DNA from: Clostridiales bacterium
Lineage (GTDB): Bacteria; Bacillota; Clostridia; Christensenellales; Aristaeellaceae
Length of the DNA stretch: 63,418 bases
NCBI GenBank assembly: GCA_012837525.1
Contig: DUQZ01000058.1
Span: forward strand, 1-63,418
Direction of reading: 5' to 3'
Below are positions 25,843-35,386 of this stretch, piece by piece. Below the pieces are notes generated by a model, which was not told the origin of the DNA, searched no databases, and saw only the letters and a list, made by a program, of their open reading frames with translations. Position 1 is the first letter of the stretch, and each line of letters begins with the position of its first letter. The position numbers and the translations under genes were made by a program.

Positions 25843-27147
25843 ATGAGGAAACTATTTGCTGTTTTACTGGCTTTGACGATGGTGTTATCCTTGGCCACAA
25901 CCGCGTTTGCTGGTGAAACCTTAAGCGTGGAAGAGGTAATCAAGCAAGCGGAACAGATGACCAATGAGGAACTGTTCAAGAAGGCGATTGAGGAGTCCAA
26001 GGGCAAGGTGCTTTACGGCATCGGGAACTCCAGCCGCGGCAAAACCGCAGGCGCCAGCTTCATCGCCATGCTGCAGGAGATGGACCCGTCTTATGACGGC
26101 ATCATCGAATGGTCTCAACCAAAAAGCAACTCCATCTTCACCACACTCAACGCGGATATCAAGAGTGCCAAGCATATCTACGCCATGACGCTGATTCAAG
26201 ATGGCAACCAGATTCAAAGCAAGATGCTTGATACCGGCAATTTGCTGAACTTCATTCCCAAGGAGTGGCGTGAGGCAGAGGGAGTGGATGTGGAAGCCAA
26301 CGGGCATCCGCTTGCGCTGCAGACCCTGAACAAGATCTTCATGTTCAACAACGTGGGTGGTGACACCTTCATGAACTCCTGGGACTTTGTGAAGGAAGGC
26401 CAGTCACCCTTGTTCATGGGCGTTAACTCCGAACTGGTGGGCAAGAACTTCCTGTACATGCTCACCCATGAGAAATATGCCAACTATGTTAAAGATGCCT
26501 TTGACGCCCTGAGCGAAGAGGACAAGGCATACTTCCAACCCTTTGTGGATGAAGTGGCGGAGGATGCCGTCTACCTGGGCCTGGAGGCAGAAAACGCCAA
26601 GTATGCACTGGCCTGGATTAAACTGTGGTGTCAGCAGTACAACGAAGAGACGGACGACGGACCCATCAGCAACATCCTGGTGACCCGTTCTGCCAAGGGG
26701 CAGACCGGCTTGCTGGTGTATTCCAAGCTGCGCTCTATTGAAGAGTCCCCTGAGTCCTCTGTGAATAACATCACCGTGGCTGCTTATCAGGACGGTTATC
26801 AGGGCTTTGGCGGCTATGCTTACAAACACTACCTGCAGGTCGTGAAAACCTCCCCATTACCCTGGACCGCCTGTGCCTTCATTGCCTACATGACCACCAC
26901 TCAGGAAGGCTTCTCTGCCTGGGGCAAAGACATCGGTGGCTATTCTGCCAACCCGGCTTGCAACCAAGATCACTCCATGGACGGCTATGTGGATGGCGAA
27001 AACAAGTTTGATGCCAAGAACGACCGCGGCTACGACTGGTGGCTGTCTGCGGACGGCGGCCGTCTGGTGGTGGAAGACCCGGCTTACTGCTCTCAGGTTT
27101 CCTTTGACCTGGGCGACTGGATTGACATGATCATCGGCAGCCGCTGA
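25843..27147 (+). CDS. ABC importer substrate-binding protein
   Basis: A 434-residue secreted protein with a signal peptide (about 1-23, LATTAFAG) and no lipobox cysteine. The remainder has the size and organisation of type-2 periplasmic-binding proteins that pair with FbpB/PotB-like permeases. GGAAGGAG lies before the ATG at 25843. It starts a three-gene operon with a two-domain permease and an ATPase, separated from them by a hairpin that should favour higher production of this component. Candidate ligands for this transporter class are ferric iron, polyamines or small organic phosphonates; the sequence does not decide. Confidence 0.85.
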   Translation: MRKLFAVLLALTMVLSLATTAFAGETLSVEEVIKQAEQMTNEELFKKAIEESKGKVLYGIGNSSRGKTAGASFIAMLQEMDPSYDGIIEWSQPKSNSIFTTLNADIKSAKHIYAMTLIQDGNQIQSKMLDTGNLLNFIPKEWREAEGVDVEANGHPLALQTLNKIFMFNNVGGDTFMNSWDFVKEGQSPLFMGVNSELVGKNFLYMLTHEKYANYVKDAFDALSEEDKAYFQPFVDEVAEDAVYLGLEAENAKYALAWIKLWCQQYNEETDDGPISNILVTRSAKGQTGLLVYSKLRSIEESPESSVNNITVAAYQDGYQGFGGYAYKHYLQVVKTSPLPWTACAFIAYMTTTQEGFSAWGKDIGGYSANPACNQDHSMDGYVDGENKFDAKNDRGYDWWLSADGGRLVVEDPAYCSQVSFDLGDWIDMIIGSR

Positions 27148-27158
27148 CCTGATCTTTG

Positions 27159-27198
27159 GAGGCGCACTGGTATCGGTGCGCCTCTTCTTCTTTTTATC
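27159..27198 (+). terminator. partial terminator between binding protein and permease
   Basis: GAGGCGCAC (27159-27167) pairs perfectly with GTGCGCCTC (27176-27184), followed by a TTCTTCTTTTT run. It lies 12 bases after the binding-protein stop and 37 bases before the permease start. It probably attenuates read-through so that the binding protein is made in excess. Confidence 0.85.
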
Positions 27199-27220
27199 GA
27201 CCAAGGAAAGGGTGAATCAG

Positions 27221-29041
27221 GTGGAACGAACGGCCAGGCACAGCCCCCTGCGTGTTGCGCTTAACCGCTTTATATCTGTGTTCCGAAAGCCCCACAACGC
27301 CATTTTGCTTGTCTTGGGCATTATTTTAACGGTGTCAACCATCGCGCCCATGATTTTCATTGCCAGAGATACCTTCAGCGTGCACCCAGGCTCCGTTGAT
27401 GCGCACTATACGGGATTGACTGAAGGATATACTCTCTACAACTGGAAGGATTTGTTCACAGGACGGCTGGCCCGCATCAACCTGTGGACGCCGCTGTTAA
27501 ACTCCATGATCCTGGCGACAGGGTCCTGCATCGGCGCCATTCTCTTTGGCGGCGGCTTTGCCTATCTGGTTACCCGGACGGACTTAAAATACAAGAAATA
27601 TTTAAGCGCGGTATTTATCTTTCCCTACATCATGCCCCAGTGGACGCTGGCGGTAGTGTGGCAGCATATGTTTTCAAGCAGGCTGGTCACGGGTACCTCA
27701 GATGGGCTGTTAGCCGCCCTTTTTAACGTGCATATGCCGCTTTGGTGGTGCAAGGGAATGTTTCCCTCCATCTTGGTGCTTGCCATGCACTATGCGCCTT
27801 TTGCCTATATCCTAATTGGTGGCATTTTCCGCAATATGGATGCGAACCTGGAAGAGGCTGCGCTGATTTTAAACACCCCTAAGTGGAAAACTTTTTTCAG
27901 GGTCACATTACCCATGGTACGCCCGGCTATACTGTCCACCATCCTGTTGGTGTTTTCAAGTTCGGTAGGATCCTACCCGGTGCCTCATTACATGAATTTG
28001 GTCACCTTGAGCACCCAATATATCACCATGGGGGAACGACGAATAGGCCAAGCCAGCATCCTGGGTGTCATCATGATCCTCATTGGTGTTGTGATTATGC
28101 TGATCAACCAGCGCACCACTGGCGGACGCAAGCAGTACACCACGGTCACTGGCAAATCCGGCCAAAGCAGCCAGGTGAAACTGGGTCGGGTAGGCCGGCG
28201 CGTGATCGCTTGGGTATGCATCATCCTCACTTTTATCACGGGTATTTTGCCCATTGTCATATTTGCCATCGAAACATTCCTGCCAAACCCTGGCGACTAC
28301 AGCTTCCTTACTACTGGCAACTTTAATCTGCTGACTTTGAAATGGTGGACGACGGCAGAAAACATCACGGAAAGCGGGCTGTATGGTCAGTTGGGCATCC
28401 TGTATAACCGGGAGATTTGGAATGCCTTTAAGGGTTCTGTAATTGTAGCCACCTTCTGCGCGCTGTTTGCAGGCACCATTGGCACCCTGGTAGGATACGG
28501 CGTCAGCAAAAACCGGCGAAGCAAATGGGCGGCCTTTGTGAACAATATGGCGTTCCTGCCCTATCTGATGCCGTCTTTGGCAGTGGGCGTCGCCTTCTTC
28601 ATCTTTGGCTCATCGATGGGAATCTACAACACCTATTTATTGCTTATTCTGGCAGGCACGGTGAAGTACATTCCCTTTGCCAGCCGCAGCTCTCTCAATT
28701 CCATGATGCAGCTCTCCAGCGAAATTGAGGAGGCTGCCCTCATCCAAAACATCCCCTGGCACAAGCGGTTTTTAAAGATCATTGTGCCCATTCAGAAGTC
28801 GTCCATCATCAGCGGCTATCTTCTGCCCTTTATGACCAGCATCCGGGAATTGACCTTGTTTATGCTCCTGTGTTCGCAGACCAAGATCATTACCACCATG
28901 TTGGACTATTTTGATGAGATGGGGTTGTACGCGTTTTCAAGCGGCATCAACCTGATGCTCATTGTGTTTATTCTTTTGTTAAATGCTGCAATCAACAAAT
29001 TTACAGGCGCAAGCCTGGACAAAGGCATTGGAGGAGGCTAA
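27221..29041 (+). CDS. ABC importer permease with two fused transmembrane domains
   Basis: A 606-residue FbpB/ThiP-like permease with two repeats of about six helices. The two EAA loops read EEAALILNTPKWKTFFRV (near residue 225) and EEAALIQNIPWHKRFLKI (near residue 505). These contact the ATPase. The GTG at 27221 is preferred, with AAGGAAAGG 9 bases upstream; an earlier in-frame ATG lies inside the attenuator hairpin. Two bases separate it from the ATPase gene. Confidence 0.88.
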   Translation: MERTARHSPLRVALNRFISVFRKPHNAILLVLGIILTVSTIAPMIFIARDTFSVHPGSVDAHYTGLTEGYTLYNWKDLFTGRLARINLWTPLLNSMILATGSCIGAILFGGGFAYLVTRTDLKYKKYLSAVFIFPYIMPQWTLAVVWQHMFSSRLVTGTSDGLLAALFNVHMPLWWCKGMFPSILVLAMHYAPFAYILIGGIFRNMDANLEEAALILNTPKWKTFFRVTLPMVRPAILSTILLVFSSSVGSYPVPHYMNLVTLSTQYITMGERRIGQASILGVIMILIGVVIMLINQRTTGGRKQYTTVTGKSGQSSQVKLGRVGRRVIAWVCIILTFITGILPIVIFAIETFLPNPGDYSFLTTGNFNLLTLKWWTTAENITESGLYGQLGILYNREIWNAFKGSVIVATFCALFAGTIGTLVGYGVSKNRRSKWAAFVNNMAFLPYLMPSLAVGVAFFIFGSSMGIYNTYLLLILAGTVKYIPFASRSSLNSMMQLSSEIEEAALIQNIPWHKRFLKIIVPIQKSSIISGYLLPFMTSIRELTLFMLLCSQTKIITTMLDYFDEMGLYAFSSGINLMLIVFILLLNAAINKFTGASLDKGIGGG

Positions 29042-29043
29042 TA

Positions 29044-30666
29044 ATGGCAGAGATTGTTCTGACAAATGTAACCAAGCGTTGGGGTGGATTTTATGGCGTG
29101 GATAACCTGAACCTGGTCATCAGGGACAACGCCTTTGTCACGCTGCTTGGCCCCTCCGGCTGCGGCAAAACGACCACCCTACGGATGATTGCGGGGTTGG
29201 AAACCCCAACGGAAGGCCGCATCACCATTGACGGCGTGCCCGTATTTGACAGCGAATTGGGTATTAATGTACCTGCCAACCACCGTAAGGTAGGCTTTTT
29301 GTTCCAAAACTATGCCCTTTGGCCAAATATGACAGTCTACCAGAACATTTCCTTCGGACTTTCCAACATCAAAGAGGAAATGCCCACCGTCAACCAAGAG
29401 GCGCATACGCTCTTTGACCAACTGGCAGCTTTGAAAAATCCAGAACTGCTTGTAGAAGTCATCAAGGAGAACCTGGATGACAAAAACCGTAAGCATACCC
29501 TGCAGCGCCTATCTGACCGATTTGACCTAAGTCATGACGCGGCAAAAACTTTGCTGGATGCCGGGATTCATCAGGCAGCAAATCCCAGTGAAGCCGTGGA
29601 CAGGCTGCGCACCAGCCTGCAAAGCAAACTCGATGGCATCAGGAAAAACCATGAAGCGCGGGGCGAAGTGCTCAACGAACGATTTGAAATTGTGAAGGGA
29701 GCCCAGGTGCAGCAGACGGTGCGGAAGTTGAACAAGGAAGAGATTGACCGCATTGTCCGCAGGGTTTCCCGCATTGTAAAGATTGGCATGTTCATGGATC
29801 GCTATCCAAACGAACTCTCCGGCGGCCAGCAGCAGCGTGTAGCCATTGCGCGCACCCTGGCGCCAGGGCCTAAAGTGTTGTTTATGGATGAACCTTTATC
29901 CAACCTCGATGCCAAATTGCGCCTGGAGATGCGCTCTGAACTGCAGCGCCTGCATTTGGAAACCGGCAGCACCTTTATCTATGTAACCCACGACCAGATG
30001 GAGGCGATGACGTTGGCTTCTGAGGTGTGTTTACTGGATAATGGTTTGCTCCAACAATCCGACAAGCCTTTAACGCTTTATAACCGTCCCCGCAACCTGT
30101 TTGCCGCTGACTTTGTCGGGAACCCTGCCATCAACTTCATCAAGGCAAAGGGAAAAACAAATCCGGATGGCAACCTGGATCTGATCGCTTTTGATGATAT
30201 AGACGCAGTGTTTACCCCGGAGAAGCTCCTTGACCTACCCGCTTTTTTTGAAAGAACCACCAGGGAGGAAGCGGAGGCTCAGGAAGCGGAGAGGCAAAAG
30301 ACCGTTGAAAAAGTGAACAAGCAAGATGGTTTCCGTTACCGCATTGTAAAGGTAGACGAGGACGAGACGGGTGTGGCAGATGGCACTGCTGGTGAGGATG
30401 AATTCCTGATTGGCATTCGGCCAGAGTTCATTATTCTTGATGAATCAGGCCCGATGAAGGGAGAGGTATTCAGCGCCATGCCCACTGGCATGGAGACCAC
30501 CGTACGCATCCGCATGGGAGATTACCTCCTCACCAGCGTCATCTTTGGCGGGGTTCTGTTTACCCTGGGTCAAACGGTTAGTTTCAGTTTCAACCCTGGG
30601 ACTGCTATGCTCTTTAGTAAAAAGAACGGCCAACTGATTACTTTGGGCACGCTTGCGATAAAATAA
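29044..30666 (+). CDS. ABC importer ATPase with a large internal insertion
   Basis: A 540-residue ATPase. Walker A GPSGCGKTT is at 36-44, the Q-loop at FLFQNYALWP (85-94), the signature LSGGQQQR at 258-265, Walker [14 protein letters not shown] at 278-290, and the H-loop VTHDQ at 314-318. Between the Q-loop helix (about 110) and the signature there is an extra segment of about 115 residues, rich in charged residues and predicted helical, absent from ordinary MalK/FbpC ATPases such as the one at 56859 in this window. A second charged insert (about 395-450) interrupts the C-terminal TOBE-type region. GGAGGAGG precedes the ATG. It should energise the adjacent permease. Confidence 0.88.
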   Translation: MAEIVLTNVTKRWGGFYGVDNLNLVIRDNAFVTLLGPSGCGKTTTLRMIAGLETPTEGRITIDGVPVFDSELGINVPANHRKVGFLFQNYALWPNMTVYQNISFGLSNIKEEMPTVNQEAHTLFDQLAALKNPELLVEVIKENLDDKNRKHTLQRLSDRFDLSHDAAKTLLDAGIHQAANPSEAVDRLRTSLQSKLDGIRKNHEARGEVLNERFEIVKGAQVQQTVRKLNKEEIDRIVRRVSRIVKIGMFMDRYPNELSGGQQQRVAIARTLAPGPKVLFMDEPLSNLDAKLRLEMRSELQRLHLETGSTFIYVTHDQMEAMTLASEVCLLDNGLLQQSDKPLTLYNRPRNLFAADFVGNPAINFIKAKGKTNPDGNLDLIAFDDIDAVFTPEKLLDLPAFFERTTREEAEAQEAERQKTVEKVNKQDGFRYRIVKVDEDETGVADGTAGEDEFLIGIRPEFIILDESGPMKGEVFSAMPTGMETTVRIRMGDYLLTSVIFGGVLFTLGQTVSFSFNPGTAMLFSKKNGQLITLGTLAIK

Positions 30667-30715
30667 TCCTTTTTGAGTATGCCCTGGTTGCTTCAGCAGC
30701 CTTTTGCTGAGCAAT

Positions 30716-30750
30716 AAAAAATGCGCCCATTTCGATGCGGGCGCATTTTT
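30716..30750. terminator. bidirectional terminator between the ABC operon and pheT
   Basis: AAAAATGCGCCC pairs with GGGCGCATTTTT around a 10-base loop. A and T runs on both sides serve the convergent ABC operon (plus) and pheST (minus). Confidence 0.92.
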
Positions 30751-30763
30751 ATCATGTCAGGAT

Positions 30764-33151
30764 TCAGGTACGGATTTCCGCCTGGAAGGCCTGGTTCAGG
30801 TTCTTCTTCACCTTCTCAATCACCCGGTTGATTTCCTCTTCCTCCAGGGTTTTTTCCGGATGCCGCAGCGTGAGGGAGAAGGCAGCGGATTTTTTGCCCT
30901 CGCCAACCTGTGTGCCCTCAAACACGTCAAACAGCTGCACATCTTCCAACAGTTTACCGCCAGCGCGCAGAATCTCCTGCAAAACAGGCAGCAAGTCCTG
31001 TTCCTTTTTCACAACCAGCGCCAGATCGCGCAGCACAGCAGGGGTGCGGGGGAGCGGCGTCACCGCGTCAAAGGGCTTGCGCAGTTTCGCGTAGGCTTCC
31101 AGGTCAAATTCCGCAATCACGCAACCTGGTTTGATGTCCGCCTGCTCCGCGATTTTGGGATGCACTTCACCCACCGTCGCGATGGCTTCGCCTTCAACCA
31201 AAATGCGCGCGCAGCGGCCGGGGTGATGGTAGAGCTCGCCGCCAGGCTGAATATCCCAGGTGATGTGCGCCTTCTTCAGAAGCGCTAGCAGGGTGTCACG
31301 TACAAAGTAGAAGTTCACCTGCTCGCCGTAGGCGCCCAGGCACAGGGCGCTTCGCTCAGAAAACAGACCATCGTCGGTTTTAGGTTCGTGGAAGTAAACG
31401 GTGCCCAACTCATACAAGAGCGCCGTTTCGTTACGCTGGTTAAGGTTTTTGGCAAGCGTGCGCAGCATGTCTGGGACCAGGCTGGTGCGCATGACAGCGG
31501 TGTCCTCACCCAGGGGGTTGGTAATTCTGATGGGGGTGTTGCGCTCATCTTCCGCAGGTAAGCCCATGGCGTCCAGCTGCTTTTGCGCAATGAAGGACAG
31601 GTTGATGATCTCATCAAACCCCTGGCTGTTTAATACCTGGTGCACATCCCGCTTCATCAGACGGGCAGCGCTGTCCTTGCCCTGGGTGGTTTCGCCGCGC
31701 ATCAGGGTCTCGGGGATGCGGTCATAGCCGGCCAGGCGCAGCACTTCCTCACAGACATCGGCTTCCTGCTCAATATCGCTGCGGTGCAAAGGCGGGGTGA
31801 CCAGCAGGGTATCCCCATCCAACTCCGCCTTGAAATCAAGCCGGGTTAGCAGGCTTACCATCTCCTGGCCATCAATGTCCGCGCCGCTTCTGTGTTTGAT
31901 GCGGGAGACAGAGGTGGTCAGGGTTTTTTGCGTTACAGGGTTTGGATAATGGTCAATGATGCCCGGCACCACATCGCCAGCGTCCAACAGTTCAATCAAT
32001 GCACAGGCGCGCGCCATGGCCTGCTTGACGGTGGCGGGGTTCACGCCGCGCTCAAAGCGCCCGCTGGATTCGGTGCGGATGCCCAGCCTGCGGGAGACAA
32101 CACGGGTCAGGGTGCGGTCAAAGGCGGCGCACTCAAACAGCAGCTCACGGGTGTTTTCTGTAATTTCACTTTCCAACCCGCCCATGATGCCGGCCAGGCC
32201 GGTGGGGCCTTGTTCATCACAAATCAGCAACTCACCGCCCAACAGGTGGTGTTTCTTGCCATCCAGCGTGGTCAGCTGCTCACCTGGTTCCGCCTCACGC
32301 ACAATGATGTGATTGCCGCGCACCTGCCCCAAGTCAAACGCGTGCATGGGGTGGCCTGTCTCCAGCATCACATAGTTGGTGATGTCCACAATGTTGTTGA
32401 TGGCGCGGATGCCAGCCGCGTGCAGGCGGGCGCGCATCCAAAGCGGGGATGGGCCAAGGCGCAGGTTCTTGACCACCTTGGCGGTGTAGCGGGGGCAGAG
32501 GTCGGGGTTCTTGATGGTGACTTTCGCAAGCTGATGAATCGCATCACCTGTGGTGATATCCATATCCCGAGGCGCCTTGAAGGCCGTATCAAAAACAGCG
32601 GCGGTCTCCCGCGCCACGCCCCAGATGCTCAGGCAGTCCGGACGGTCGGCCAGGATGTCAAAATCAATGATCTCATCATCCAAGCCCAGCGCGGCTTTGA
32701 AATCCATACCCACGGGGTAATCTTCGTTCAGAATCAAAAGGCCTGCGTCCCCAACGGAAGGGTACAGATCGGTGGGAATCATCAGTTCCACGCTGGAGCA
32801 GAGCATGCCTTCGCTTTCCACCCCGCGGATCTTACCGCGCTTGATGGTAAGGCCTGGCAGTTTGGCGCCAACCACCGCGGTGGGCACCAGTTGGCCAGCC
32901 GACACATTGGGCGCGCCGCACACAATCTGAAGCGGGTTTTCGCCGCCCACATCCACCTGGCAGATGTGCAAATGGTCGCTGTTTTCGTGCTTTTCACAGG
33001 TTATAACCCGGCCTATCACCACGCCTGTAAAGGGCAGCATGGGCTCCATGGTTTCCACCGCGGTGCCCGCCATGATCATGCGGTGCTGGTACTCCTCCCG
33101 CGGCGCGTTGACGCCTGTGTATTCCTTAATCCAATTATATGATGCTTTCAT
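30764..33151 (-). CDS. pheT: phenylalanyl-tRNA synthetase beta subunit
   Basis: A 795-residue subunit. The EMAP-type tRNA-binding domain lies near residues 40-150 (GRVITCEKHENSDHLHICQV), followed by B3/B4 editing and B5 domains, the catalytic-like core, and a C-terminal anticodon-binding FDX-ACB domain beginning near PRTPAVLRDLALVV. It forms an alpha2-beta2 enzyme with PheS that charges tRNA-Phe. AAGGAG sits before the ATG, 12 bases after pheS. The length is normal for the family. Confidence 0.97.
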   Translation of the reverse strand: MKASYNWIKEYTGVNAPREEYQHRMIMAGTAVETMEPMLPFTGVVIGRVITCEKHENSDHLHICQVDVGGENPLQIVCGAPNVSAGQLVPTAVVGAKLPGLTIKRGKIRGVESEGMLCSSVELMIPTDLYPSVGDAGLLILNEDYPVGMDFKAALGLDDEIIDFDILADRPDCLSIWGVARETAAVFDTAFKAPRDMDITTGDAIHQLAKVTIKNPDLCPRYTAKVVKNLRLGPSPLWMRARLHAAGIRAINNIVDITNYVMLETGHPMHAFDLGQVRGNHIIVREAEPGEQLTTLDGKKHHLLGGELLICDEQGPTGLAGIMGGLESEITENTRELLFECAAFDRTLTRVVSRRLGIRTESSGRFERGVNPATVKQAMARACALIELLDAGDVVPGIIDHYPNPVTQKTLTTSVSRIKHRSGADIDGQEMVSLLTRLDFKAELDGDTLLVTPPLHRSDIEQEADVCEEVLRLAGYDRIPETLMRGETTQGKDSAARLMKRDVHQVLNSQGFDEIINLSFIAQKQLDAMGLPAEDERNTPIRITNPLGEDTAVMRTSLVPDMLRTLAKNLNQRNETALLYELGTVYFHEPKTDDGLFSERSALCLGAYGEQVNFYFVRDTLLALLKKAHITWDIQPGGELYHHPGRCARILVEGEAIATVGEVHPKIAEQADIKPGCVIAEFDLEAYAKLRKPFDAVTPLPRTPAVLRDLALVVKKEQDLLPVLQEILRAGGKLLEDVQLFDVFEGTQVGEGKKSAAFSLTLRHPEKTLEEEEINRVIEKVKKNLNQAFQAEIRT

Positions 33152-33163
33152 CGCTATAACTCC

Positions 33164-34192
33164 TTACGAAAACTGGCGCAGGAAGCGCTCGTCGCCCTCA
33201 TACAGCCAGCGCATGTCGCTGATGCCGTAGCGCAGCATGGTGATGCGCTCTACACCTACCCCGAAGGCAAAGCCGGAATAAACGCTGGAATCAATCCCGC
33301 AGTCCTCCAGCACTTTGGGATTGACCATGCCGGCACCCAGCACTTCAATCCAGCCGCTGTCCTTGCACACCCGGCAGCCAGCGCCTTTGCAGACGATGCA
33401 GGTTAAATCCACCTCAGCAGATGGCTCCGTAAACGGGAAGTAGGAGGGGCGGAAGCGGGTCTTGATATTGTCCCCGTACAGCTGCCTGGCAAAAGCGCCC
33501 AGGGTGCCGCGCAAGTCAGCCATGGTGACGTCCTTGTCAATCACCAGGCCTTCTATCTGGTGGAAGACCGGGCTGTGCGTCGCGTCCACCTCATCCGCGC
33601 GGTACACCCGGCCGGGGCAGATGATGCGGATGGGCGGCTTGCGCTCCAGCATCACACGGGCCTGGACGGGGGAGGTATGCGTGCGCAGGACGATGTTCTC
33701 ATCAATATAGAAGGTATCTTGCGCGTCACGGGCGGGATGGTTTTTGGGGATGTTGAGCAGCTCAAAATTGTATTTGTCCAGCTCAATCTCTGGCCCTTCC
33801 ACCACTTCAAACCCCAGGCCCACAAAGCAGTCGATCACTTCGTTTAACACCAGGGTATGCGGGTGGGGTGTGCCCAGGCGCGGCAGTTGCGTGGGCAGGG
33901 TCACGTCAATGCGCTCCTGTTCCAGGCGCTCCGCCAGCTCTTTTTCCTTTAAGGTGCCCTCACGGGTGCTGAGGAAGCCCTCAATCTCATCCCGCGCCTG
34001 GTTGATCAACTGCCCAAAGGCAGGCCGCTCCTGGGGCGTTAAGCTGCCCATGCTGCGCAGCATACCGGTCAGTTCGCCCTTTTTACCAAGCAGGCAAACG
34101 CGCAGCGCGTCCAAATCCTTCACGCTGGCCGCGTTTTTGATGTCCTGTTCCGCCCGGCTGATGAGGGCCGCGATTTCCAAGTTTTTGTCCAT
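33164..34192 (-). CDS. pheS: phenylalanyl-tRNA synthetase alpha subunit
   Basis: A 342-residue class II synthetase subunit. It has an N-terminal coiled coil (1-90), motif 1 around HPARDAQDTFYI, motif 2 in GRVYRADEVDATHSPVFHQI, FRPSYFPFTEPSAEVD, and motif 3 near AFGVGVERITML. GGAGGAGAG precedes the ATG at 34192. The long upstream in-frame extension lies inside the T-box leader and is not translated. Confidence 0.97.
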   Translation of the reverse strand: MDKNLEIAALISRAEQDIKNAASVKDLDALRVCLLGKKGELTGMLRSMGSLTPQERPAFGQLINQARDEIEGFLSTREGTLKEKELAERLEQERIDVTLPTQLPRLGTPHPHTLVLNEVIDCFVGLGFEVVEGPEIELDKYNFELLNIPKNHPARDAQDTFYIDENIVLRTHTSPVQARVMLERKPPIRIICPGRVYRADEVDATHSPVFHQIEGLVIDKDVTMADLRGTLGAFARQLYGDNIKTRFRPSYFPFTEPSAEVDLTCIVCKGAGCRVCKDSGWIEVLGAGMVNPKVLEDCGIDSSVYSGFAFGVGVERITMLRYGISDMRWLYEGDERFLRQFS

Positions 34193-34430
34193 CTCTCCTC
34201 CAATAAAAAACGCCCCTGCCTTCGCATGGGACGTGATGTCACGTGGTACCACCCAATTTCCGCGCCATAGCGCGCTTTGACCCTTAACGCGGGAAACGGC
34301 AGGGCTTACTGTGCTTTCGGCCCGGCGGCTTGGAAGTGAATGCCCTGTCACTTCATGGGCCGCTTTCAGCGTTTGCGGCCCTCTCTTTGATGAAGCGTGG
34401 CGTCAGGGGTTGTCCTTCGTCACAGCCGAT
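34193..34430 (-). ncRNA. T-box leader of pheST
   Basis: On the minus strand the leader contains the T-box hallmark GGTGGTACCACG (34242-34253). Downstream is a terminator formed by ACGTCCC (34228-34234) and GGGGCGT (34210-34216), with T6 after it (34205-34210). Upstream is a long stem I region with an AGAGAGG segment. Uncharged tRNA-Phe should bind and favour read-through into pheST. A TTC specifier is present as CACTTCCAAG near 34330; I did not fold the whole leader, so the specifier is tentative. Confidence 0.93.
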
Positions 34431-34435
34431 GCGTT

Positions 34436-34465
34436 ATCCTACCACCCCGTATGATTTGCTGTCAA
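34436..34465 (-). promoter_or_regulatory. promoter of the pheST T-box transcript
   Basis: On the minus strand a consensus TTGACA (34460-34465) and TAGGAT (34436-34441) are 18 bases apart, just before the leader. Confidence 0.75.
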
Positions 34466-34482
34466 CCAAAAGCGCCTGATTC

Positions 34483-34511
34483 TTGCATTTCATATGAAAT
34501 CATGCTATTTT
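34483..34511 (+). promoter_or_regulatory. promoter for rbgA with a palindrome in the spacer
   Basis: TTGCAT (34483-34488) and TATTTT (34506-34511) are 17 bases apart. The perfect 14-base palindrome ATTTCATATGAAAT (34487-34500) fills most of the spacer and may be an operator. Confidence 0.55.
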
Positions 34512-34534
34512 TTGACATGGAAAGCAGGTGTATT

Positions 34535-35386
34535 GTGCAAAAACCAATTTCATGGTTCCCAGGACATATGGCAAAGGCCAGGCGCCTTTTGCAGGATCAA
34601 TTGCAGCGCATCGACGCGGTGATTGAGCTGTGCGACGCGCGCCTGCCCCTGTCCAGCCGCAATCCCGATCTGGACCCGTTGATTAAAAACAAGCCGCGTA
34701 TCCTGTTGCTCAACAAATCGGACCTGGCAAACCCCGTTGAAACCAAAAAATGGCTTACCTATTTTGAGAACCAGGGGCTTGATTGCATGGCCATTGAGAT
34801 GGGCCGGCGCAAGCAGAATATCCTCAACGCCATTATCCGCATGACGGAGGACAGGCTGGAGAAGTCCCTCAAAAAGGGCATCCACCGCGCCGCGCGCGCC
34901 ATGGTGCTGGGCGTGCCCAATGTGGGCAAAAGCACGCTGATCAACTACCTGGCCGGTCGCTCCGCCTTCAAGGTGCAAGACAGGCCGGGGGTGACCCGTG
35001 CGCCGCAATGGATTACTGCCTCTCCCAAGCTGGAGCTGCTGGATACGCCCGGTCTGCTGTGGCCCAAGTTGGATGACCCGGTCGCCGCGCGCCGGCTGGC
35101 CTTTATCGCTGCGGTGCGGGATGAGGTGTTGGATGTCTATCACCTCTCTTTAGCGCTGATTGACGAATTGATGGTCATCGCGCCGTCCGGCATCATGAAC
35201 CGCTACAAAATAACGGATGACAGCCTGCGCGGGCAGGCCTTGCTGGAAGCTATCTGTAAAAACCGCGGCTTTTTAATCAAGGGCGGCGAGGTGGACCTGG
35301 AACGCGGCGCGGCCTGCGTGCTGGATGAGTTCCGCGACGGCCGCCTGGGGCGGATTACACTGGAATTGGCTGAGGACATTTCGTGA
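34535..35386 (+). CDS. rbgA: ribosome biogenesis GTPase RbgA (YlqF)
   Basis: A 283-residue circularly permuted GTPase. It opens with ISWFPGHMAKARR, carries G4 NKSD before G1 GVPNVGKST and G3 DTPG, and ends in the RNA-binding ANTAR-like domain typical of RbgA. It is needed for late assembly of the 50S subunit. The GTG at 34535 has AGGTG upstream and gives the same length as Bacillus RbgA. It is the first gene of a long plus-strand block. Its stop overlaps the rnhB start. Confidence 0.95.
   Translation: MQKPISWFPGHMAKARRLLQDQLQRIDAVIELCDARLPLSSRNPDLDPLIKNKPRILLLNKSDLANPVETKKWLTYFENQGLDCMAIEMGRRKQNILNAIIRMTEDRLEKSLKKGIHRAARAMVLGVPNVGKSTLINYLAGRSAFKVQDRPGVTRAPQWITASPKLELLDTPGLLWPKLDDPVAARRLAFIAAVRDEVLDVYHLSLALIDELMVIAPSGIMNRYKITDDSLRGQALLEAICKNRGFLIKGGEVDLERGAACVLDEFRDGRLGRITLELAEDIS

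Noticed and set aside
31892..33142. 416-codon plus-strand frame opposite pheT
   Set aside because: Antisense to a confident pheT; His- and Gly-rich composition typical of shadow frames.
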